Shown here piece after piece: positions 57,182-64,000 of a stretch of 64,000 nt of DNA (within the stretch, counting starts at the first letter, position 1; each line of letters starts with the position of its first letter). A program made the position numbers and the translations under genes. The DNA comes from Bradyrhizobium sp. CCGUVB1N3 (GTDB taxonomy: Bacteria > Pseudomonadota > Alphaproteobacteria > Rhizobiales > Xanthobacteraceae): contig NZ_JANADR010000001.1 of the NCBI RefSeq assembly GCF_024199925.1, forward strand, positions 3,906,001 through 3,970,000, given 5' to 3'. A model generated the notes under the pieces. That model saw nothing but the letters and a program-made list of their open reading frames with translations, was not told the DNA's origin and did no database searches.

Positions 57182-58626
57182 GGGTCGCTCGAATCGAGTT
57201 CCTCGAAGGCCTGCAGGATCCGCTCAGCCTTATCAAGAGTTTCTTGGTATTCCGCTGCTGGATTCGAGAGCGCCGTAATTCCTCCGCCGGCGTGAAACGA
57301 TGCCCGTCCATTCAAAAACGTCACGGTGCGTATGGCGATGTTAGTGTCCATGAAGTCGTTGAAGCCGAGACAACCGATCGCTCCGCAATACGCGCCGCGC
57401 GTCTCCCGCTCGATTTCGGAGATGATCTCCATAGCGCGGAGCTTCGGCGCGCCCGTCACCGAACCACCCGGGAAGGCGGCCAGGAGAACATCGAGCGCCG
57501 TGTTTCCCCTCATCAGTGTTCCGGTAACCGAGGATACCAAGTGGTGTACTCCGGCGTAGCTTTCGAGCGAGACCAGTGAAGGCGTTTTCACGCTGTGTGG
57601 GCGACAGACGCGAGACAGATCGTTGCGCAAAAGGTCGACGATCATGATGTTTTCGGCGCGGTCCTTTTCGGAAGCAAGAAGCGCCTTGGCGCTGCGCGAG
57701 TCTTGCTCGGGGTCGTTGGCACGTGGCGCGGTCCCCTTGATCGGGCGTGTCTCGACTTCCTGGTTTTCGACCTTCAGGAATCGCTCGGGTGAGCTTGAGG
57801 CCAATGCAAAGTCGCCGTGCTCAAGATAAGCACAGAACGTGGCAGCGTTCCGGCGGCGTAGTTTCAAATAGAAGGCCCAGGGATCATAGCCAAATGGAAG
57901 ATCGGAGATGAGGCGCTGGGCCACATTCGCCTGGAATATATCTCCTTCCAAGATGTAATGTATGACACGCGCGACAGCAGCTTCGTAGCTATTTTGTTCA
58001 AAGTTCGAGCTCCAGCGTGAGCGCGGGATTGATGGCGCAGGACCTCGAGCCTGCGAAACATCAAGGGCGAGGCGCACCTCGAAAAGCGCGGCTCGCTCCC
58101 GTGCGCGTGCCAAGCGGCTACTTAGATCTTTCTCCGGGTACCCAGACGAGATGATCCAGGCCCGATTTTCGATTTGGTCAAAAGCCACAACAACGTCATA
58201 GAATCCGAGCATGATCTCGGGCACCGGCCCCACCCCGGCAGCCGCCGGACGGGGCACGCGCTCAATGAGTCGTCCCATTTCGTAGCTAAAGAACCCAATT
58301 GAGCCCGTTTGGAATGGCGGCAGGCCTTTGTGTCTCTGGTGCGAGAAACGGCGCATCAGCTGCGCCAACTCGTAAAGTGGTTCTTTGCCTGTGTGTTCGC
58401 CGTTCCAATATGACTCGCCGTGCTCGACCACCAGGCGACCGAACGGTGCTGCCGTCACATAGGAATAGCGTCCAAGGGTCGAGTGGCGCATCGCGCTGTC
58501 AAGGAAGGCCAGCTCGCCAAGTGGACGCAGGCGAGCGGCCGCTATATGCGGTTCGATCCACGCAATCTCGCGCACGTGCATGGGCCCGCGCGTGAGGTTT
58601 TCTCCTTGTTCCGTTGCATCGCACAT
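57178..58626 (-). CDS. pabB: 4-amino-4-deoxychorismate synthase component I
   Basis: Converts chorismate plus ammonia to 4-amino-4-deoxychorismate. The 482-residue chorismate-binding enzyme contains EGDIFQANVAQRL, the key ETRPIKGTAPR with K297 (PabB-type PIKGT instead of TrpE-type PIAGT), DRAENIMIVDLLRNDLSRV, and FPGGSVTGAPKLRAMEII and GAYCGAIGCLGF. It is not fused to PabA or a lyase. No pabC-type lyase is nearby, so the product is more likely passed to the adjacent mutase than made into folate. The ATG at 58626 overlaps the upstream stop (TGATG). Confidence 0.9.
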   Translation of the reverse strand: MCDATEQGENLTRGPMHVREIAWIEPHIAAARLRPLGELAFLDSAMRHSTLGRYSYVTAAPFGRLVVEHGESYWNGEHTGKEPLYELAQLMRRFSHQRHKGLPPFQTGSIGFFSYEMGRLIERVPRPAAAGVGPVPEIMLGFYDVVVAFDQIENRAWIISSGYPEKDLSSRLARARERAALFEVRLALDVSQARGPAPSIPRSRWSSNFEQNSYEAAVARVIHYILEGDIFQANVAQRLISDLPFGYDPWAFYLKLRRRNAATFCAYLEHGDFALASSSPERFLKVENQEVETRPIKGTAPRANDPEQDSRSAKALLASEKDRAENIMIVDLLRNDLSRVCRPHSVKTPSLVSLESYAGVHHLVSSVTGTLMRGNTALDVLLAAFPGGSVTGAPKLRAMEIISEIERETRGAYCGAIGCLGFNDFMDTNIAIRTVTFLNGRASFHAGGGITALSNPAAEYQETLDKAERILQAFEELDSSDP

Positions 58627-59426
58627 CAGAAGACGCCATCGCCCTCCATCGCAGAGAACAGCGCACGCATATTATCCTTATCGAAGCCCTGGTTCGACAC
58701 GCGCGTAACAAACTCCAACTGCATTCCACTGTTCGCATCGCGGCGAGTGAAGGACTGATTCAGGCCAGGTCCTTCGATGATGCCTGTTAACAAATCGGCT
58801 CCCCTCTCCTTTGCGTCCGCAAGCACCTGCTCCTGATTGTCGACCTCGATCGCCAAATGCTGGATACCAGGCCCGTATGCATCGATATACTGGCTCACAT
58901 TAGATTTTGGTGAGGTGCCCTGACACAGAACGAAAGTGACAGCACCTGCTCGCATCGTCGCAGTTTTCATCCCGCTGACGAGACCTTCGATGTCGGCACG
59001 GTCGATCAACTCAAAGCCGTACTGACTTCTGAACAGACCAATCGCGGCCTCTAGATCGCGAACAGCTATCGCGACATGATCGATGCGTGAAGCGTTTCGC
59101 GCGAGAAGACTGGCGACAGGCGCATCATTTGCGCCGACAACTCGCCTCCTTTCCAAGCTACACGCTTCTTCAATGATCAGATTGTAAAGGCGGCGAACGA
59201 ACCTAGCGTCAAGGCCGCTCTTGACCGCGAACGCCGCAACACGCGCATGGACGGCCTCAACACGGGCGGGCTGCATAATGCTAATGCCGTGCTTTCGCTT
59301 GTGCTCCGCAATTCGTTCACAAATGGCGAAGCGCCCGCTTAAAGCCCGCATCAACTCGTCATCAAAGCTATCGAGCTGCACGCGCAGGCGATCGAGCTCG
59401 GCATCATGGATATCCTGTCCGTCCAT
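58626..59426 (-). CDS. AroQ chorismate mutase fused to HPPD-like VOC domain
   Basis: Residues 8-92 are an AroQ mutase (ELDRLRVQLDSFDDELMRAL, GRFAICERIAEHKRKHGISI, ARVEAVHARVAAFAVKSGLD). With PabA/PabB next to it, 4-amino-4-deoxychorismate is the likely substrate, as for PapB. Residues 112-266 are a VOC domain like the catalytic half of 4-hydroxyphenylpyruvate dioxygenase, with metal ligands H117 (IDHVAIAVRDL), H190 (GPGIQHLAIEV) and E238 (GMQLEFVTR) and the HPPD-like end DKDNMRALFSAME. The fused enzyme may rearrange and then oxidise an arylpyruvate. GGAGG lies 5 bases before the ATG at 59426. Confidence 0.85.
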   Translation of the reverse strand: MDGQDIHDAELDRLRVQLDSFDDELMRALSGRFAICERIAEHKRKHGISIMQPARVEAVHARVAAFAVKSGLDARFVRRLYNLIIEEACSLERRRVVGANDAPVASLLARNASRIDHVAIAVRDLEAAIGLFRSQYGFELIDRADIEGLVSGMKTATMRAGAVTFVLCQGTSPKSNVSQYIDAYGPGIQHLAIEVDNQEQVLADAKERGADLLTGIIEGPGLNQSFTRRDANSGMQLEFVTRVSNQGFDKDNMRALFSAMEGDGVF

Positions 59427-60585
59427 TTGTTCCTCCGGTGAAGCGCATTGCGCATGTCTAAACACATCATCTTGGCAGCCATCCGAGCTTGTGCATGCCC
59501 ACGCGAAGAGCCGGTCCAGAATGAGCGTCGTCTGCGTCGAGAGGGGCGCTCTGTCGAAAATGTCAGCAATTGTAAGTTAGGCCCGAACTGGCTGAACAAA
59601 AGTTGGGACCGCAGCTGGAACGAGATCTTCCTGAGTGCCGTAGGTGTGGCAACACGAGCTACGCTCGGACTTTGATTGTTGTAGTCGTATTCCCCCTGTT
59701 CCTACTGACCGAGATACTAATCCCGCGGTGCTCACAACGGGCTCATGTTCGTCCACGCTCAGGACGCGAAGAGAACCATGCAAGCGACGTGCCCAACTGG
59801 AAGCTGCTGATTTCAGCCGCTTTGTCTAGCTGAGCGTAGCGTCAACTTGTCGGCAGTGTCTCAAACCCGACGCCGACGCGCCTACTCTCAAATGATGGCT
59901 TATCGGCGGGTACCGAAGCCTCGCGCTTGCTCTCGGCCGCAGCCGATTTTCCACAACATTGACCGAAATATGCGAACCGTTCGAGCGGCCTTCGGGTTGC
60001 TATGAGCAGAAGCTCAACATTCCTGTCGCATCGGAAGCGGCAAGTGACGGTCGCTTCGGACGTGGTACTCTGACAGGCCTAGATAGGCCAGTCAGCCGAC
60101 GCGCAGATTGTCGGCAGCGGTTTTGCCTAGACGTTGTCTGCTGCGAAGAGGACTCCACAAAACGAACTAGCAAGGTTCGCGCCGCTCAAGCCTGAAATCC
60201 CCGCAATCTCAAACGCCATCAGAGAAACAAGCTCCCGCTCAATCGTTTAGAGAATTGTTCACGGGCGACGGTCTACCCGTGGCACCCGTCAGCCAAAGAA
60301 AGACCGCCCTCGATAGCAATCGGTCGGATGTAATAGGTCCGCCGCGGCTCCCGTTCGAGCAACTCTCCCGACTTTTCGTCCACGGGATTGCCATGCTGGT
60401 CCGTTTGGCACCGTAATCAGGCGATTGAGATGAGTCTCGATTTCACGAAGGGTAGCAATGATCGGCGTTCCAATGGGGCAACGAATACCGTGGAATACGT
60501 CCCATGCGGAACGAGGGGCTGACTATTGAAGGAGACGCCCCTTCTTCCTGGCTCTTCATTGTGCCAGCAATGTCGCGTAAGCATC
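59427..60585. other. Gap in the biosynthetic cluster with degenerate coding traces
   Basis: About 1.16 kb without an intact gene. On the complement between 60560 and 60290, frame-shifted pieces look coding (GIRCPIGTPIIATLREIETH followed in another frame by GNPVDEKSGELLEREPRRTY), so a gene of unknown function may have decayed here. The rest shows no clear coding on either strand. No convincing RpoN, nod-box or tts-box promoter was found upstream of the mutase gene. Confidence 0.4.
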
Positions 60586-61461
60586 TTATTCGGTCCTCTC
60601 TAAAGGAAAAATCGGGCATGCAAACAGGCGCTCGCAAGTCGCGGCGGCCGGTTTGAGACGTGGCGCGAGATCACTCCACTCACTGCGAAGGTAGTCGAGC
60701 ACTTCCTTGCCGTCCCCACCTAGCCTCTCGAGTGCCGCGATCAGGCGCAAGCGGACTGTCGGCGCAAAAGGATTCTCCGTCTGGATCTCAGCAAATGTCT
60801 CGGGCGTGCCGGTCAGCATGCGCCCGACTGCGGCCAGGAGAAGGTGATAGGGGGGCGGACCAACCTCAAGCGGAAATGCGGTGTCCTCGTCGCGAAGGAT
60901 GCTCGCGAGCGACAGGAGCAGCGCATGCGTAGCCAGCTGACGCTGCGCAAGCAGTTGGTCGTGAGCTGCGGCATCGAGTGCGACAAGGCTCGCAGCCGTG
61001 TGCCGTAGAAGCTGCAGAAAGGCTTCGAGCCTCGGCCCTGATCTATACGCGACCACCGCGACTGGACGATTTGCCCAACCGAGCTCCGGGCCAAACAGTG
61101 GATTGAGGCCAAGATACTCCACCTCGCGAGGTAAGGTAGCCGCCCAGGAGGCGGGTCTCGTCTTGACCGAAAGCGTCTCGATCAACAGTGTGTCGCCCTT
61201 GAGCTGCCGACAGACGGATTTGAATGCGGCTTCTGCTACCGTGAACGGCAAGGCAAGAACGACAATATTGGACTCCGCAATGGCGGATTCGGCCTCCTGC
61301 GTCAGGTTCATCGCATCGCTCACGATCAGGTCCTTATCTATGTCAGCCACCCGCCCGTGATCCACGAAGCGTATGCGTCCGCCGGACGTTTTGAGAAGCT
61401 CGGCGAGCTTCAGCCCGACGCGTCCGGCGCCTATGATCGTGACTTGTGAACCTTGCATCAT
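60586..61461 (-). CDS. Prephenate dehydrogenase-like enzyme (PapC type)
   Basis: The 291-residue protein has an N-terminal NAD(P) Rossmann fold (VTIIGAGRVGLKLAELLK, NIVVLALPFTVAEAAF) and a helical dehydrogenase domain with YLGLNPLFGPELGWANRP and AAAHDQLLAQRQLATHALLL, where the His residues match the TyrA/PapC substrate region. With PabAB and an AroQ protein nearby it probably converts 4-amino-4-deoxyprephenate to 4-aminophenylpyruvate, as PapC does. Plain prephenate dehydrogenase activity remains possible. It is on the same strand, 1.16 kb upstream of the mutase gene. Confidence 0.8.
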   Translation of the reverse strand: MMQGSQVTIIGAGRVGLKLAELLKTSGGRIRFVDHGRVADIDKDLIVSDAMNLTQEAESAIAESNIVVLALPFTVAEAAFKSVCRQLKGDTLLIETLSVKTRPASWAATLPREVEYLGLNPLFGPELGWANRPVAVVAYRSGPRLEAFLQLLRHTAASLVALDAAAHDQLLAQRQLATHALLLSLASILRDEDTAFPLEVGPPPYHLLLAAVGRMLTGTPETFAEIQTENPFAPTVRLRLIAALERLGGDGKEVLDYLRSEWSDLAPRLKPAAATCERLFACPIFPLERTE

Positions 61462-62259
61462 GTGTTCCCGCCTGTTCGCGATTAGAGCGTTTGCGACGCT
61501 TCAACTGCTACGCAGCTTCAGCCATCAATTGAGGAGCATGCTCTCCCTCGCAACGTCAATCACAATTCATGCCACGTCTAAACTTGCGAGGCCGTTCCAG
61601 CGGGCAACCTCACCAGAGCGAACAGGGACAATCAATCCGGAATCGGCGTGGATTCGATCAATCAGAAACGCGCCATCTCATTCGTCGACCTCACGAGCGC
61701 ACAAGTTCTGAGACCTGGGAAGTCGGCTCACTGCCCTGACACAAAAGAACCAAATCGAGGCCTCAAGAACAGCAACCATAATATGATCGATCCCGCGAGA
61801 TTGCGACCGTGGACTCGCGGTTGTCCGGATCGTCTGAAGTCGTACTTACTCCGAGTTTGCTATCCATCGCTTCGGCGTTGCATTCTCTTTCGATCGGACA
61901 ATCAGGCCAAAGCGACCTCATCGCACGAGCGCCAACAAACCCTCTACCAGCAGGTAAGCTCTGGGTTACCGACAAGGTTCTTCAGAATTCTCTGATCGAG
62001 CTCCGCCAGCTCAGCCTTACACTTGGCTATATCCAATTGAGCGCGGAAGAGTGTGGCTTTGAGCTCTTCTCGCCGTCTCAATTCTTCTCGAAGTTCGCAG
62101 CGCCCCCGCATCAGGCGTCCCCCGTTTGATAACCATTACCACTCAAGACTAGGAATCGTAGACCTCCAACTCTAGGAGGGATTCGTTATTTGAGTAGCGC
62201 CAAAGCAAGCTCGCGGTCACTCGAGTTCCACATACGTACAACGTCGTCGACGGAACCTA
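61462..62259. other. Intergenic region between dehydrogenase and exporter genes
   Basis: About 800 bases of lower GC with no sizeable convincing gene. A short leftward frame at 61944-62111 is noted separately. No clear terminator, tts box or nod box was identified by eye. Confidence 0.4.
61944..62111 (-). CDS. Possible small helical protein
   Basis: This 55-residue frame reads RGRCELREELRRREELKATL and FRAQLDIAKCKAELAELDQR, a well-formed charged coiled coil that ends LVGNPELTCW. Its periodicity suggests real or recently functional coding, but no ribosome site or homologue is recognised. It could be the remnant of a longer gene. Confidence 0.25.
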   Translation of the reverse strand: MRGRCELREELRRREELKATLFRAQLDIAKCKAELAELDQRILKNLVGNPELTCW

Positions 62260-63510
62260 TCAGCTACATTTTCTGGAGGCCAGTTCCGCTTGAAGAGAAT
62301 GCTCCCTGATTGGCAGATGCAACGCGGCAGCCAGCAGGGCGAGGAACATGTCTACAACCAGCATCAGCGTGTAGACGCCAGTGGCATCAAAGACCAAGCC
62401 TCCAAGCCAGGCACCAAAGAATGCTCCGACTTGGTGACTTAAGAACACGATACCGTAGAGCGTTGCGAGATAGCGCGTTCCATAGATGTGTCCCACCAAT
62501 GCGCTTGTCATGGGCACGGTTCCCAACCAGAGGAATCCTATCACGATGGCAAAGGCGTACAGCGTAACCTCGGTCCACGGCACGGTGAGAAAAACTGCGA
62601 TTCCGAACGCACGCAGGAAATAGGTCGCGCTCAAGACGAGCTTTTTGGGCCAGCGCCCGGCAAGCAACCCAGCCCCGTACGCTCCCGCAATATTGGCCAA
62701 ACCGATCAGAGAAAGCATATTGGCGCCAACGGACGTCGGAAATTGACATGTCGCGACAAGGCCCGGCAGGTGCGTCGCGAGAAACGCGAAGTGAAAGCCG
62801 CAAGTGAAGAAACCTGCATTGATGCACCAAAAGGTCGAGTGGCCGAATGCTTCGTTGATCGCGCCGGTCAACGATGCGCTGGACCCGCCGTCTGCCTCAA
62901 TTTCGGTGGGGCCCTTTAGAGGAGGAGCGAGCGGTGTGATCAGGAACGCGAGAAGCCCGAGAACGATCAACGCGGCCGACCAATCATACAAACGAGTCAG
63001 AAACTGCGCCGTTGGTACTATCGCGAACTGCCCGAACGACCCGGCCATGGTGACGATCACCAACGAAAGTGTGCTCCAACTAGGAGGAACGCGGCGCGTG
63101 ACTGCACCGAATACAATCGGAAATCCAGTTGCACTCGCCGCAATTCCCATCAGCACACCAACACCCAAATAGCACTGCCCAACGGCCTCGGCGGTTGACA
63201 TCAGGACAAACCCGGCCAGAAACAGCAAGCCGCCTGATGCCAACACGCGGGCGGTACCAAACTTGTCAGCAACTGCGCCGGCGAGCGGTTGCGTGAGGCC
63301 CCACAAGATCTGCTGCACGGCAATTGCGAGCGCGAACTCTCCGGCAGTCCAATGCAGTGTATGGATCATCGGTTGGAGGAATAGCCCGAGGCTTTGGCGC
63401 AAGCCCATGTTCAACGCCAGTATTAGGCTGGCGCTAGCAAGCGCGACCCACGCGAGCCGGTCCCAGGATCGACTATTGTCCAGCAAGGAACGTCCTTTCG
63501 GGTCTACCAT
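62260..63510 (-). CDS. MFS transporter (putative exporter of the cluster)
   Basis: The ~416-residue protein has about 12 hydrophobic segments. The MFS loop 2-3 motif is present in LAGAVADKFGTARVLASGGL, and a second half-repeat is seen near GLLAGRWPKKLVLSATYFLR. Overall it resembles the oxalate/formate-nitrate/nitrite porter-like group. It lies on the same strand as the chorismate genes, 800 bases upstream of the dehydrogenase, and would fit export of the aromatic amine product. The substrate is inferred from context alone. The start at 63510 is preferred; 63522 is alternative. Confidence 0.75.
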   Translation of the reverse strand: MVDPKGRSLLDNSRSWDRLAWVALASASLILALNMGLRQSLGLFLQPMIHTLHWTAGEFALAIAVQQILWGLTQPLAGAVADKFGTARVLASGGLLFLAGFVLMSTAEAVGQCYLGVGVLMGIAASATGFPIVFGAVTRRVPPSWSTLSLVIVTMAGSFGQFAIVPTAQFLTRLYDWSAALIVLGLLAFLITPLAPPLKGPTEIEADGGSSASLTGAINEAFGHSTFWCINAGFFTCGFHFAFLATHLPGLVATCQFPTSVGANMLSLIGLANIAGAYGAGLLAGRWPKKLVLSATYFLRAFGIAVFLTVPWTEVTLYAFAIVIGFLWLGTVPMTSALVGHIYGTRYLATLYGIVFLSHQVGAFFGAWLGGLVFDATGVYTLMLVVDMFLALLAAALHLPIREHSLQAELASRKCS

Positions 63511-63643
63511 CACAACAACCACCCGACGAATCGAGGCCCCCGCCTGCCGAAGGAATATTCGAATAGTCCCTGCCCACTACGTCGAAGAGTCACCCAGCGC
63601 CTTTGCGAAGCGCATTGTTGTGAAGGTGAAGAGAATTGAAGTT

Positions 63644-64000
63644 CTATCGACGTCGTAACCGAAGCGCTAAAGTCGCACGAAACAGTGCTTGTTCTTCTCC
63701 CCGTTTGGAAGCCAACCAGTCTGCCAGTGGGTCGCTCGATACGGTTTCCCCGGTAGGCAGACCAGAAGCCCGGTCCAGATACCAGTCAATCGCCTTGCGA
63801 TCCCAACGCTGTGTGCCGGGGATCGCCCCGGGCACATACCCTTCTGTACCCACATGTTGAACGCGCCCTCGGAGCAGCTGCAATATGCGGCTGCATCGGC
63901 CTTGGTGAAACCCCGAGGGTCGATCTGGCTGGCGCGTTTTATCCGCTCCGAACGCCCCAACTCGGCGGGCGAAAGCGCTGTCTCTACCACGCGCCGCCAA
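63644..64000 (-). pseudogene. AlpA-like DNA-binding gene with frameshift, cut by window end
   Basis: One frame gives SERIKRASQIDPRGFTKADA, AAYCSCSEGAFNMWVQKGMC; the other continues PGAIPGTQRWDRKAIDWYLD, RASGLPTGETVSSDPLADWL. Joined at the G-run near 63835 they form a normal AlpA/MerR-type helix-turn-helix protein (TxxEAAAYCGxSxxxFxxWV...GPIPGTxRWDRKAID). A one-base deletion or a frameshift therefore splits it. Such genes usually accompany integrases in genomic islands, so the island may extend to the right. Confidence 0.7.

Noticed and set aside
57178..58626. Assignment as anthranilate synthase TrpE
   Set aside because: The PIKGT lysine is the PabB-type residue; TrpE has PIAGT.
59550..59580. 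GTCAGCAATTG as a second tts box
   Set aside because: The second half-site is poor and it faces rightward, where no gene follows.
60390..60410. TGGCAC occurrences as RpoN promoters for the metabolite cluster
   Set aside because: The TTGC half at the correct spacing is missing and the orientation does not fit the leftward genes.

Overview
The window is GC-rich alphaproteobacterial DNA, most likely from a nodulating Bradyrhizobium or close relative. Four observations support this: phage-borne homologues of the alphaproteobacterial regulators GcrA and GapR (DUF2312), a DUF3489 protein, Bradyrhizobium-style IS3 sequences, and a NopT-like type III effector with a candidate tts box. About 56 kb (roughly 560-56570) is a contractile-tailed prophage. 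A chorismate-derived metabolite cluster lies to its right (56579-63510), followed by a frameshifted AlpA-like gene at the window edge.

Layout. 1-562: edge of an IS3-family element that truncates a phage HTH gene. 539-4968 (leftward): early block with RecE-like exonuclease, RecT annealing protein, a free-standing DnaA domain IV protein, small coupled genes and a tRNA-Phe-like gene. 4969-5343: divergent control region. 5344-11263 (rightward): GcrA-like and GapR-like proteins, RuvC-like resolvase, replication initiator with internal repeats, primase zinc finger and TOPRIM/helicase. 11264-13012: inserted cassette carrying a PD-(D/E)XK restriction-like gene between 16-bp direct repeats. 13130-14285: small membrane proteins and DUF3489. 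15174-19339: ParB-domain beta-class DNA methyltransferase, terminase small and large subunits, HNH nuclease. 19340-21305: foreign insert with the NopT-like effector and an IS3 remnant. 21306-31915: two paralogous HK97-fold capsid genes (one fused to a protease) separated by a TPR/glycosyltransferase-like gene, then portal, a collagen-like protein and head-tail connectors. 31905-44832: Mu-like contractile tail and baseplate (DUF2635, sheath, tube, frameshifted chaperone, tape measure, gpN split in two, gpP, gp45, gp46, gp47, gp48). 44904-49851: fibre genes, including a second collagen-like protein and an S74 chaperone domain in the -1 frame. 49925-55119 (leftward): ParB-like protein, XRE repressor and small genes. 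55120-56570: structured RNA candidate with terminator and a short rightward operon.

The phage is a chimera of an HK97/P27-type head and a Mu-type contractile tail. No integrase and no stand-alone endolysin is visible; the integrase could lie left of the window beyond the IS. At least nine homing-endonuclease-like genes (HNH, HNH-AP2, GIY-YIG, endonuclease VII) sit at gene junctions, often with 4-base overlaps. One of them duplicates the start of the downstream RuvC-like gene.

To the right, an overlapping leftward set encodes an AroQ chorismate mutase fused to an HPPD-like VOC domain, PabB (PIKGT signature) and PabA. A prephenate-dehydrogenase-like gene and an MFS exporter lie upstream on the same strand. 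This matches the PapA/PapB/PapC logic for making 4-aminophenylpyruvate, with an added non-haem iron domain, and is the best candidate here for an undescribed biosynthetic system.
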